Shown here: positions 17,327 through 25,366 of the stretch, one piece after another | Layout of the letters: the number at the start of each line of letters is the position of its first letter | How positions within the stretch are numbered: the first letter of the stretch is position 1 | Assembly (NCBI GenBank): GCA_902780385.1 | Contig: CACZFF010000003.1 | Span: 28,377 to 92,376 of the forward strand | Source of the DNA: an uncultured Lachnospiraceae bacterium | GTDB lineage: Bacteria > Bacillota > Clostridia > Lachnospirales > Lachnospiraceae | Direction: 5' to 3' | DNA length: 64,000 nt | The notes under the pieces: model-generated | Told to the model about the DNA's origin: nothing | Databases searched by the model: none | The model's input: the letters and a program-made list of their open reading frames with translations, nothing else | Made by a program: the position numbers and the translations under genes

Positions 17327-17989
17327 ATGAATGAACGTTTTTTTGACTTGAAAAAAGACCGGCAGGACCGGATCACCAACGGCGCAATGCGGATCTTCGC
17401 ACAGAACGGCTATCGTCATGCCAGTACGGATGAGATGGTAGCCGCCGCTTCCATAAGTAAGGGACTGCTCTTCCACTATTTCAAGAGCAAAAAGGGAACC
17501 TGGGAATTTCTGTATGAGTACAGCACCCGCTATACCCTGCTGGAGCTGCGGGAGGCACAGCGCCGCCGGGGCTGCGATCTTTTTGAGATGTACCGGCAGC
17601 TGGTAAGGGTCGATGCGGCGATCCTTCAGAAATACCCCTATATGCCTCTCTTTCTGAGAAGGGCAGATGAAGAACTGGGCACTGACGATCCCAAATTCAA
17701 GCCTGAGATCCCGGAGAGCCTGGCGGGAGCGGTTGCCGACCTGAGACTGAATCTGGTCATAGAAGCGCAGAGACCGCCCTTCCTGTCCGAACAGGACGCG
17801 CGCAGGATCTCGCAGATCCTGGAATATACGCGCTATGGCCTGATACAGGAACTCCTGGCGCTGGAGGAAGCCGCAGGCAGCAGGAAACATTCTGCTGAAA
17901 ATGCGGATGCCCCGGATCTCCCTTTCCATGTGCAGTATGAGGAACGCCTCTTCGAATATCTGTCGACACTCCGCAAGATGAATATCTGA
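17327..17989 (+). CDS. TetR/AcrR family transcriptional regulator
   Basis: A 220-residue regulator. The N-terminal helix-turn-helix is canonical: ITNGAMRIFAQNGYRHASTDEMVAAASISKG, then LLFHYFKSKKGTWEFLYEY, at residues about 14-65. The remainder is an all-helical ligand domain with no recognisable ligand signature. It is divergent from the hydrogenase operon, with its own promoter and a palindrome just downstream of the -10 that is probably its operator. Whether it also acts on hydCBA is not shown by the sequence; the operator candidate is more than 300 nt from that operon's start. One of very few plus-strand genes here. Confidence 0.88.
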   Translation: MNERFFDLKKDRQDRITNGAMRIFAQNGYRHASTDEMVAAASISKGLLFHYFKSKKGTWEFLYEYSTRYTLLELREAQRRRGCDLFEMYRQLVRVDAAILQKYPYMPLFLRRADEELGTDDPKFKPEIPESLAGAVADLRLNLVIEAQRPPFLSEQDARRISQILEYTRYGLIQELLALEEAAGSRKHSAENADAPDLPFHVQYEERLFEYLSTLRKMNI

Positions 17990-18063
17990 CCACTTATTTT
18001 CGAGGAGCACATTGGTTGTGTAATAAACAATCTCATGCAAAAGTTCAATATTAATGCTAAAAG

Positions 18064-18091
18064 CACCGGCCGGGAAATGTCCCGGCCGGTG
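18064..18091. terminator. Bidirectional terminator between convergent TetR and MocR genes
   Basis: CACCGGCCGGGA / TCCCGGCCGGTG gives a 12-bp G/C-rich stem with an AATG loop, followed by TTTG on the plus strand. It lies between the two convergent genes and could serve both. Confidence 0.7.
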
Positions 18092-18140
18092 TTTGTCTGT
18101 CATTTGCTGATAAAAATGCCTGAAAAATGCTCTCCTGTGC

Positions 18141-19919
18141 TCATCTGTCGGTACAAGCTCTCCGGCATCTTCCGACTGGTCTTTCAAAACACAGGACCCA
18201 GGATAGTCTTCGCACCCCCTCGCGGATGGACACTTCATCCAGTGCCCCGAACCCCAGCAGAACGGCAGGAAGGTGCTTTGTGCTGTCATCGTCACGGGTC
18301 CAGACAGATTCCGCAGCAGGATCGTCCGCATCTTGTAAGGCTGTCTCAGGCAGCAGGTAATCGGACATGGCGTAGACCGCGACCCCGTTGGCGGCTGCCC
18401 TTCTCACGATCTCCTTTTCTATCCGTGCGGATGACAGACCTTCTGTGCTTTCTGTCAGATCCTGTGCAGTTTCCGTGTCTATGGATTCAGCCACTGCAGG
18501 GGTCCCGTTTTCCATACTCTGTGCGATCAGTGCGGCAGTCCCGGGTACGGCCTGCAGCACCAGATGCAGTCCCGTGCCGGCTCCCAGGATGCGGAAGCGG
18601 TCCTGCAGAGGCCTCAGCTGTGCCAGAAGCTCGTCGTGTCTTGCGCGGTACAGGCTGCGCATGCGGTTCAAATGGCGTTCAAAGTGGCCGTTTTTCATAA
18701 ATTCGTTGAGGATGCGCTGATCGATCCTGGAAACAGTGGAGGAAAAAAACCAGCATTTCCGGCGGTACAGCGTAAGGAGATCCGGAGGAAGGATCATATA
18801 GCTGATGCGGATGGCAGGCGCGATAACTTTTGAAAAAGTGCCGATGTAGATCACCCTGCCGGCGTGGTCCAGGGACTGCAGAGCAGGGATGGGTTTTCCG
18901 CGGTAGCGGAATTCCGAGTCATAATCGTCTTCAATAATATAGCGGTCTGCCGCCTCTGTCGCCCATCCCAGAAGGGCTGCCCTGCGGCCCACCGGCATGA
19001 TGCAGCCCATAGGAAACTGGTGGGCCGGCATGGCATAGACCAGGTCCGCGCCCGAAGCGGCAACCGAGCCGGGCAGCATGCCGTCATCATCCATTCTGAC
19101 GGGACAGATCTCATATCCGAATGACTTGAAGATCTGAGCAGCCCGCAGATAAGAAGGATTCTCCATGGCCACTCTCCTGCCCTCTCCCAGAATATGCCGC
19201 AGCAGCATGAGCAGGTAGTCGTTGCCTGCGCCCACAATGACCTGATCAGGTGTGCATCGCACACCCCTTGAAAAGTGCAGATAATGCGCGATGGTTGTGC
19301 GCAGTGTCAGATCTCCGCTGGGTTCGCTGTGGGAAAACATTTCGGAGTTGGCGTCGACCATGACCTCGCGCATGATCTTTTTCCAAGTGCTGTAGGGAAA
19401 AACGGACATCTCTGTGTGGCGCAGGGAAAAGTCGATCATGGTGCTGTTTGCTGCGCCCTGTTTTCCGAGCAGGGACAGGCTGGGAACAGACAGATCAGCT
19501 GCAGACAGCCTTCCGGCTTTCTCTGCGTTTGTCCGCTGATCCGCTGCAGACAGGCCCGGCAAAGAAAGATCCGCTATTGACAGACCCGCTGCATGGTCTT
19601 CTCTGTTCTCAGTTGCGGCATCTCCGCCGCCTGCCCTGTTCTCTTCAAAATGCAGTTCGGCCAGATTTTCAATCTCGTTGACAAAGTAACCGCTGTTTTT
19701 TTTCGCGCGGATATATCCCTCGGATAGCAGCTGGCTGTAGGCCAGCTCCGCCGTGCTGCGGGCCACATGAAGGCCCGATGCCAGGGCACGGGTCGAGGGG
19801 AGGCGCTCTCCCGCCTCCAGGGCTCCGCTTCGGATCTCGCCGCGGATATATTCATAAATCTGCCTGTAGAGAGGTTTCTTTCCGTCCGTAATGAGACGGA
19901 TATTCAATTCCTGTGCCAC
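18141..19919 (-). CDS. MocR-type regulator (GntR helix-turn-helix fused to an aminotransferase-like domain)
   Basis: About 592 residues. Residues ~10-80 are a GntR winged helix (KPLYRQIYEYIRGEIRSG, ERLPSTRALASGLHVARST). From about residue 165 a fold-type I aminotransferase domain follows, with IGAGNDYLLMLLRHIL-like and EDDYDSEFRY segments and the PLP lysine in IGTFSKVIAP. Regulators of this class include PdxR and GabR. It is longer than the usual 450-500 because of a low-complexity linker with DLSLPGLSAAD-type repeats (about 105-160) and an insert of about 75 residues near 460-535. I choose GTG 19919: GAGGAG lies 7 nt upstream, inside the longer TTG-started frame. The regulated gene is not evident. 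Confidence 0.82.
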   Translation of the reverse strand: MAQELNIRLITDGKKPLYRQIYEYIRGEIRSGALEAGERLPSTRALASGLHVARSTAELAYSQLLSEGYIRAKKNSGYFVNEIENLAELHFEENRAGGGDAATENREDHAAGLSIADLSLPGLSAADQRTNAEKAGRLSAADLSVPSLSLLGKQGAANSTMIDFSLRHTEMSVFPYSTWKKIMREVMVDANSEMFSHSEPSGDLTLRTTIAHYLHFSRGVRCTPDQVIVGAGNDYLLMLLRHILGEGRRVAMENPSYLRAAQIFKSFGYEICPVRMDDDGMLPGSVAASGADLVYAMPAHQFPMGCIMPVGRRAALLGWATEAADRYIIEDDYDSEFRYRGKPIPALQSLDHAGRVIYIGTFSKVIAPAIRISYMILPPDLLTLYRRKCWFFSSTVSRIDQRILNEFMKNGHFERHLNRMRSLYRARHDELLAQLRPLQDRFRILGAGTGLHLVLQAVPGTAALIAQSMENGTPAVAESIDTETAQDLTESTEGLSSARIEKEIVRRAAANGVAVYAMSDYLLPETALQDADDPAAESVWTRDDDSTKHLPAVLLGFGALDEVSIREGVRRLSWVLCFERPVGRCRRACTDR

Positions 19920-19989
19920 AGTTTTTCTCCTCAAACATAGATTTACTTGTGTTCAATCTCAGCTGCCCGCGGGTCTGTATGGACAAAAT

Positions 19990-20021
19990 GTGCCGGAGAT
20001 TCAGATGAAAATCTCCGGCAC
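19990..20021 (-). terminator. Terminator of glnS
   Basis: A perfect 12-bp stem (GTGCCGGAGATT / AATCTCCGGCAC) with an 8-nt loop, followed by ATTTTG on the minus strand, 19 nt after the glnS stop codon. Confidence 0.85.
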
Positions 20022-20040
20022 AGTCATATCTGATAACTAT

Positions 20041-21741
20041 TTATTTCTTAGGCAGCTTGAAAGAGCTCTTGAGGCCGACGATCCGGTTGAAGACGGGGGC
20101 TCCTTCGGCGGAGTCCTTGTAATCGACGCAGAAATAGCCGTTGCGGACAAACTGGAAGCGTTCGAAAGGCTTTGTGTCTTTGAGTTCGGGCTCAACCAGG
20201 GCATCGCAGACCGTCAGGGAGTGGGGATTGAGATTGAGGTCTCCGTTCTCGTCATAAACACCCTTTTCTTCATCGATGATATTTTCATACAGGCGGGCAG
20301 TGACTTTGACTGCGGAGTCGGCGTGGACCCAGTGGATCGTGCCCTTGACCTTGCGGCCGGTGAAGCCGCTGCCGCTCTTTGTCTCGGGATCATAGGTCAC
20401 GTGTACGGCAGTGATATTGCCCTCTTCGTCCTTGTCGAAGCCGACGCACTTGACGAAGTATGCATACATCAGACGCACCTCATTGCCGGGGAAGAGGCGG
20501 TAATATTTTTTCGGGGGCTCTTCCATGAAATCGTCGCGCTCGATCCAGAGCTCGCGTCCGAAGGGAATCATGCGCTTGCCCAGCTCGGGGTTCTCGAGAT
20601 TGTTGTCCGCCTCCAGCATCTCGACCTGATCCTCGGGATAGTTGTCGATGATGAGCTTGAGCGGGTGAAGCACGGCCAGCATGCGCTTGCAGCCGGGCTT
20701 GAGGTCTTCGCGGATGCAGTACTCGAGCGCCGCATAGTCCGCGGAGGAGTTGCTCTTAGAGATGCCGCACAGATCCACAAAGCGTTTGATGGAGGAAGGG
20801 GTATAGCCCCTGCGGCGGAGTCCGGAAATAGATACCAGGCGAGGGTCATCCCAGCCGTCCACGATGTTCTGCTCGACAAGCTTTTTGATATAGCGCTTGC
20901 CGGTCACCTGATTGGTCAGATACATCTTGGCAAACTCGATCTGTCTGGGGGGATGGGGATACTCGGCCTCGCGGACGACCCAGTCGTAGAGGGGACGGTG
21001 GTCCTCAAATTCCAGCGTGCAGATGGAGTGGGTGATGCCTTCAATGGCATCCTCGATGGGATGCGCGAAGTCATACATGGGATAAATGCACCACTTGTCG
21101 CCGGTGTTGTGGTGGGACATGTGGGCGACACGGTAGATGATCGGGTCGCGCATATTGATGTTGGGGCTGGCCATATCGATCTTTGCGCGGAGAGTCTTCT
21201 CTCCGTCAGCAAACTCACCGGCACGCATGCGCTCAAAGAGATCGAGGTTTTCCTCGATGCTTCGGTCGCGGTTGGGATCGTTCTTACCGGGCTCGGTCAG
21301 GGTGCCGCGGTACTCGCGCATCTCTTCCGCTGTGAGGTCGGAGACATAAGCCTTGCCTTTTTTGATGAGCTTGACAGCGACATCATACATCTGCTGGAAA
21401 TAATCGGAAGCATAGAAAAGCCTGTCCTCGTAGTCGGCGCCCAGCCACTGGACGTCAGCCTTGATGGATTCGACGAACTCGATCTTTTCCTTGGTGGGAT
21501 TGGTGTCGTCAAAACGAAGATTGAACTTTCCGCCATACTCCTGGGCCATGCCGTAGTTGAGCAGAATACTCTTGGCATGTCCGATATGCAGATATCCGTT
21601 GGGCTCGGGAGGGAAACGGGTATGTACAGAATCGTACACGCCGTCCCGCAGGTCCTTGTCAATCTCCTGTTCGATAAAATGGCGGCTTACCTTCTCTTCT
21701 TCCGGCGCAGCTGCGTTCATTTCCGCGGTATTTTCACTCAT
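20041..21741 (-). CDS. glnS: Glutaminyl-tRNA synthetase
   Basis: About 566 residues, class I aminoacyl-tRNA synthetase charging tRNA-Gln. [15 protein letters not shown] carries the HIGH motif; RFDDTNP and [18 protein letters not shown] are typical. [20 protein letters not shown] matches GlnRS specifically and separates it from GluRS. The site aligned with the KMSKS loop reads [10 protein letters not shown], a divergent form. The anticodon-binding beta-barrel domains occupy the C-terminal 230 residues. I start at ATG 21741 (MSENTAEMN), about 12 nt after AAGGAG; an upstream frame from 21792 lacks a binding site. A direct glutaminylation route implies this tRNA need not depend on transamidation. 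Confidence 0.93.
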   Translation of the reverse strand: MSENTAEMNAAAPEEEKVSRHFIEQEIDKDLRDGVYDSVHTRFPPEPNGYLHIGHAKSILLNYGMAQEYGGKFNLRFDDTNPTKEKIEFVESIKADVQWLGADYEDRLFYASDYFQQMYDVAVKLIKKGKAYVSDLTAEEMREYRGTLTEPGKNDPNRDRSIEENLDLFERMRAGEFADGEKTLRAKIDMASPNINMRDPIIYRVAHMSHHNTGDKWCIYPMYDFAHPIEDAIEGITHSICTLEFEDHRPLYDWVVREAEYPHPPRQIEFAKMYLTNQVTGKRYIKKLVEQNIVDGWDDPRLVSISGLRRRGYTPSSIKRFVDLCGISKSNSSADYAALEYCIREDLKPGCKRMLAVLHPLKLIIDNYPEDQVEMLEADNNLENPELGKRMIPFGRELWIERDDFMEEPPKKYYRLFPGNEVRLMYAYFVKCVGFDKDEEGNITAVHVTYDPETKSGSGFTGRKVKGTIHWVHADSAVKVTARLYENIIDEEKGVYDENGDLNLNPHSLTVCDALVEPELKDTKPFERFQFVRNGYFCVDYKDSAEGAPVFNRIVGLKSSFKLPKK

Positions 21742-21815
21742 GCTGTATGTTGTCTCCTTCCATGATATACTGGTCCGGCTGAAAAAAAGCAATGCGCCGG
21801 ATCTATTGCAGGCGT

Positions 21816-21896
21816 AAATGAGTCATCGGGGACGGTTCTGTCTGACTCATTTTCTGCGGAAATGAGTCAGACAGAACCGTCCCTCGTGACTCATTT
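21816..21896. repeat. 37-nt inverted repeat (intergenic palindromic element)
   Basis: Two 37-nt arms (21816-21852 and 21860-21896), inverted with 34 of 37 positions matching, are separated by 7 nt. Each arm starts AAATGAGTCA and ends TGACTCATTT, so arms are themselves bounded by inverted ends. The core GGGGACGGTTCTGT recurs at the right edge of the window (from about 63978). It lies between lysC and glnS. The form recalls REP/RAYT-type mobile palindromes; no transposase is nearby. Confidence 0.75.
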
Positions 21897-21907
21897 CCGG
21901 ATTCAGA

Positions 21908-23227
21908 TCAAAGCTGGGTGAGGACAAAGATGTCATAGATGGCCTGGAGGGCGGTCTCGAAGTCTTTGTTCTCGACGCCGATGATGATGTTGAGCTCGGA
22001 GGAGCCCTGGTCGATCATGCGGACGTTGACGTGGGCGTGGGCAAGTGCGGAGAAAATCCGGCCAGCGGTCCCGCGCATGGATTTCATGCCGCGCCCTACA
22101 ACGGCAATGAGGGCGAGGTCGGACTCGATCTCAATAGCGTCGGGCTTGGCCAGGCGGTGGATGGCGGAGACGACCTTCTGCTCCTTCTCGATAAACTCGT
22201 CCTCATGGACGACAATGGTCATGGTATCGATGCCGGAGGGCATGTGCTCGAAGGAAATCTGGTTGTCTTCAAAGGCCTGAAGGACTTTTCTGCCGAAACC
22301 GATCTCGGAATTCATCATATCCTTGGTGATAAGGACGGCGCAGAAGTCTTTCCTGCCTGCGATTCCGGTGATGACATAGCCCGACTTCTGGGCGGTACTC
22401 TCGACGATCCATGTGCCTTCGTCCTGGGGCCTGTTGGTATTGCGGATATTGATCGGGATTCCCTGGCGGCGGACAGGGAAGATTGCCTCCTCGTGCAGAA
22501 CAGAAGCGCCCATGTAGGAGAGCTCTCGAAGCTCACGGTAGGTGATGGTCTCGATCCTGGCGGGATTCTTGATGATGCGGGGATCCGCCACAAGGAATCC
22601 GGAGACGTCTGTCCAGTTTTCATATACGTCCGCGTGGCAGGCGCCGGCGACGATGGAGCCTGTGATATCGGAGCCGCCGCGGGAGAAGGCCTTGACCTTT
22701 CCGTCGTGGCTGCAGCCGTAGAAGCCCGGAACGACAGCATATTCCACACCTGCCAGACGCTTTTCAACCGTGCGCATGGTCTTGCGGTCGTCGAGGCTTC
22801 CTTCATCGTCAAAAAAGATCATTTCGAAGGGATCCACGAATTCAAATCCCAGATATTGGGCCATGATGCGGCCGTTCAGATGCTCGCCGCGGGAAGCCGC
22901 GAAGTCGGCATCAGGATCTTCTTTCATCCTCTTCCAGATCTCATCAAACTGATCGTCCAGGGAGAAGTCCTTGAGTTCCAGCCCCTCGATGATCTCTGTG
23001 AAACGGCTCTTGATCTCATTGAAGGTCTCTGAGAAATCCTCTCCCGCTGCCGCTTCTGCCTCCATTTTATAGAGAAGGTCGGTCACCTTGGTATCGCCGG
23101 AAAAGCGTTTTCCGGGCGCTGAAGGGATCACATATCTCCTGCTGCGGTCTGCGCGGATAATATCTCCGACCTTTTTGAACTGTTCTGCATTGGCAAGAGA
23201 ACTCCCGCCAAATTTTACTACTTTCAT
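21908..23227 (-). CDS. lysC: Aspartate kinase
   Basis: A 439-residue aspartokinase, first step of the lysine, threonine and methionine pathway. The N-terminal amino-acid-kinase domain begins MKVVKFGGSSLANAEQFKKV. RGGSDITGSIVAGACHADVYENWTDVSGF matches the substrate site. Two ACT domains fill residues ~300-439 (ALIAVVGRGMKSMRGTAGRI), the site of feedback control. The length agrees with monofunctional Clostridia enzymes. It is downstream of hom on the same strand but has its own promoter and a roughly 150-nt leader with hairpins. ATG after GAGG. Which amino acid inhibits it cannot be told from the sequence. Confidence 0.95.
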   Translation of the reverse strand: MKVVKFGGSSLANAEQFKKVGDIIRADRSRRYVIPSAPGKRFSGDTKVTDLLYKMEAEAAAGEDFSETFNEIKSRFTEIIEGLELKDFSLDDQFDEIWKRMKEDPDADFAASRGEHLNGRIMAQYLGFEFVDPFEMIFFDDEGSLDDRKTMRTVEKRLAGVEYAVVPGFYGCSHDGKVKAFSRGGSDITGSIVAGACHADVYENWTDVSGFLVADPRIIKNPARIETITYRELRELSYMGASVLHEEAIFPVRRQGIPINIRNTNRPQDEGTWIVESTAQKSGYVITGIAGRKDFCAVLITKDMMNSEIGFGRKVLQAFEDNQISFEHMPSGIDTMTIVVHEDEFIEKEQKVVSAIHRLAKPDAIEIESDLALIAVVGRGMKSMRGTAGRIFSALAHAHVNVRMIDQGSSELNIIIGVENKDFETALQAIYDIFVLTQL

Positions 23228-23379
23228 TTTCGTATCCTCGATCTGTTATTATCTCGAAAAACAATCGGCATCCGGCCGGACATCCCGTCCGGCTGCTGAC
23301 CTCTCAACGCAGAAAAGCCTTCTCCACGCCGCGTATACATATGCGAGAATGGAAAAAAGGCCTTCCTGTCTCTTATACC
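23228..23379 (-). other. Structured leader of lysC
   Basis: From the predicted start site near 23379 to the lysC ATG, the RNA can form a long hairpin (AAGGCCTTTTTTCCA with TGGAGAAGGCTTT). A second one, GCCGGAC-GGGAT-GTCCGGC, is followed after about 12 nt by TTGTTTTTC, which looks like an attenuator or terminator. It lacks conserved lysine-riboswitch elements. A 38-codon frame starting at ATG 23340 inside the first hairpin overlaps the lysC ATG, but is not rich in Lys or Thr. Confidence 0.4.
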
Positions 23380-23385
23380 TTAACA

Positions 23386-23414
23386 TTTATATATCAGAAA
23401 TCAGACTGTGTCAA
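23386..23414 (-). promoter_or_regulatory. Promoter of lysC
   Basis: TTGACA (23414-23409) and TATAAA (23391-23386) are separated by 17 nt, close to consensus for the housekeeping sigma factor, just downstream of the hom stop codon. Confidence 0.7.
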
Positions 23415-23460
23415 ATACAAGAATATGGTCACGCCCTGCCGGGGACGTGCATAGTTGTGA

Positions 23461-24684
23461 TCAGTCATCTTCGAGAATGCGGATCACTTTGCGCACTTCG
23501 GAGAGCTGCCTTGCACAGTCTTCAAAGGAGGATTCCTTCATGCTGCCCGTTGTGAAGGCCGCCTCGCCCTCGGGTCCTCCGGGCATGGTCACTTCCTCAA
23601 ACCCTCTGAAGAACTGTCTGGCCTTGTCGAGTTCCGAAGCGGGGATGCGGACGAAGAAACGGCTGGACTTGAGGGCAGGATCGCTGAGTTCCATCTTTTC
23701 ATCCGACCAGCGGATCGGGATGTTTGCGCCCAGGTTCAGTACACAGTCGAGCATGTCGGAGACTACAGCGCTTGCGGTCGGGAACTTACCTGCGCCGCGG
23801 CCGTAGAACATGAGGTTATCGACGAGATTCCCATGCACGAATACCGCGTTGAAGACGTCCTCGACACCGTGGAGCGGGTGAGACGCGGGAACCATGTAGG
23901 GGGCCGTGCGCACATAGAAGGTGCCTGTCTGCCAGTCGCGCTCACTGATGCCCAGAAGCTTGATGGCCCTGCCCATGCTGCGCGCATAGGCGACGTCGGT
24001 CATGGAGATATTGCTGATCCCTTCGCAGGGAATGTCCTCATAGCGTACAGTCTTGCCGCACATGAGAGAGGAAAGGATGGCGATCTTGCGGCAGGCATCG
24101 TGTCCCTCGATATCCGCCTCGGGATTGCGCTCTGCGTAACCTCTGTCCTGGGCCTGTTTGAGGACATCCTCGAAAGAGATATCCTCCTGCTCCATCCTTG
24201 TCATCATGTAGTTGGTCGTCCCGTTGAGGATGCCGATTATCTTTGTGATATATTCCGGAGCCAGTGATGTATTCATAGGGCGGATGATGGGAATGCCGCC
24301 TCCTACGCTGGCCTCAAAGAGATAGCTGCAGTTGTTCTCAGCCGCGATCCTCAGAAGTTCGGGACCGTGCGCGGCGACCAGTTCCTTATTGGAAGTGCAG
24401 ACGCTGATGCCTCTTTCAAGTGCTTTTTTGGAAAAAGTAAAAGCGGGTTCCTTGCCTCCCATGGTCTCGCAGATCACACGGATCTCGGGATCGTCGAGGA
24501 TGATATTGAAATCATGAACGACTCTGTCCGCGTAGGGACTGTCGGGAAACTCACGAAGGTCAAGAATATATTTGACCTCCACTCCTTCGGGCACTCTTCT
24601 CTTCACTGAATCCCGGTTGATGTCAAAAAGTTCGACTACCCCGCTGCCAACAGTTCCAAATCCCAACACTGCAGCTTTTATCAT
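23461..24684 (-). CDS. hom: Homoserine dehydrogenase
   Basis: A 407-residue NAD(P)-dependent enzyme reducing aspartate semialdehyde to homoserine. The Rossmann motif is VLGFGTVGSGVVELF at residues 5-19. The catalytic region includes NGTTNYMMTRM and AERNPEADIEGHDACRKIAILSSL. A C-terminal ACT domain (from about 330) ends at VRKVIRILEDD. It is the second gene after an ACT-domain protein and precedes lysC, giving a compact aspartate-family locus. The ATG has only a distant AAAGGA, so translation may be modest. Confidence 0.94.
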   Translation of the reverse strand: MIKAAVLGFGTVGSGVVELFDINRDSVKRRVPEGVEVKYILDLREFPDSPYADRVVHDFNIILDDPEIRVICETMGGKEPAFTFSKKALERGISVCTSNKELVAAHGPELLRIAAENNCSYLFEASVGGGIPIIRPMNTSLAPEYITKIIGILNGTTNYMMTRMEQEDISFEDVLKQAQDRGYAERNPEADIEGHDACRKIAILSSLMCGKTVRYEDIPCEGISNISMTDVAYARSMGRAIKLLGISERDWQTGTFYVRTAPYMVPASHPLHGVEDVFNAVFVHGNLVDNLMFYGRGAGKFPTASAVVSDMLDCVLNLGANIPIRWSDEKMELSDPALKSSRFFVRIPASELDKARQFFRGFEEVTMPGGPEGEAAFTTGSMKESSFEDCARQLSEVRKVIRILEDD

Positions 24685-24759
24685 CTTACTAGTCCATTCC
24701 TTTCCATTTGCTACAAAAATGCTACATAAGTTTTTTATCTGTTCCGATATTTTTGCAAA

Positions 24760-24775
24760 GCGGCTGCAGAGCCGC
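24760..24775 (-). other. Small hairpin between the ACT protein gene and hom
   Basis: GCGGCT-CTGC-AGCCGC forms a 6-bp stem, followed on the minus strand by TTTGC and an A-run. It may be a weak terminator or processing site in the 119-nt spacer. Confidence 0.35.
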
Positions 24776-24803
24776 CCTCATCTTTCCCTGATCTGTCTTC
24801 CCC

Positions 24804-25238
24804 TTATCTTCCCGTCACGCGCACACGGCGGATCCCTTCTCTGGCCGAGATCCTCTCGATGATCGTGTTGACGCTGATCGCATTCTCCAACATCTGCATA
24901 CTGATACTGACAACGGCGATGCCGTCCACAGGAATTGCCTGATGGATCGTGAGGATATTAGCCCCGCACTGTGCGATGGTCTGGAGCAGATCGGACAGGA
25001 CACCCGCCCTGTCGCTGACTTCGCACACGATCGTGAGCATGGATCCGGGGAGATTGTTGTGAAACTCCTCGACGGAATCCTTGAATTTATAATAGGAACT
25101 GCGCCCGATCCCGACCTTCTCGGCCGCCTCGTTGACAGTCCTGGCTTCGCCCGATGAGAGAAGCCGGTTCGCCTCTGCCACTTTCCTGAGTACGGGCGGC
25201 ATGGCGGATTCATGAACTATATAATAAGCAGATCCCAC
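24804..25238 (-). CDS. UPF0735-type ACT domain protein
   Basis: About 144 residues. The N-terminal part YYIVHESAMPPVLRKVAEAN, then ARTVNEAAEKVGIGRSSYYKFKDSV, resembles a helix-turn-helix. A single ACT domain follows (LTIVCEVSDRAGVLSDLLQTIAQ). This is the UPF0735 family, often found beside hom or pheA in Firmicutes and assumed to sense an amino acid. The longer frame starting at 25304 has no ribosome binding site. I use GTG 25238, which has GGAGG 7 nt upstream and gives the usual family N-terminus. First gene of the ACT-hom unit, with its own promoter. Confidence 0.85.
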   Translation of the reverse strand: MGSAYYIVHESAMPPVLRKVAEANRLLSSGEARTVNEAAEKVGIGRSSYYKFKDSVEEFHNNLPGSMLTIVCEVSDRAGVLSDLLQTIAQCGANILTIHQAIPVDGIAVVSISMQMLENAISVNTIIERISAREGIRRVRVTGR

Positions 25239-25294
25239 CGGAACACCTCCTCTGCAGTCCGCCGTCAGCGGACATTTGTGCGTGCACGATGGAT

Positions 25295-25323
25295 ATCTTA
25301 TCACGCCTGCGCCATCTTTGCAA
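25295..25323 (-). promoter_or_regulatory. Promoter of the ACT protein-hom operon
   Basis: TTGCAA (25323-25318), 17 nt, TAAGAT (25300-25295) with TGA before it (extended -10). A small hairpin (25257-25273, GTCCGC / GCGGAC) sits between the start site and the ribosome binding site. Confidence 0.65.
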
Positions 25324-25366
25324 GTTTAAACCAAATGTTTTTAAACGGTTTCAAAGCAAATGTTTT

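Noticed and set aside
23228-23379. Lysine riboswitch ahead of lysC
   Set aside because: The leader is structured, but the conserved internal elements of the L-box could not be found; it is listed only as an unclassified leader.
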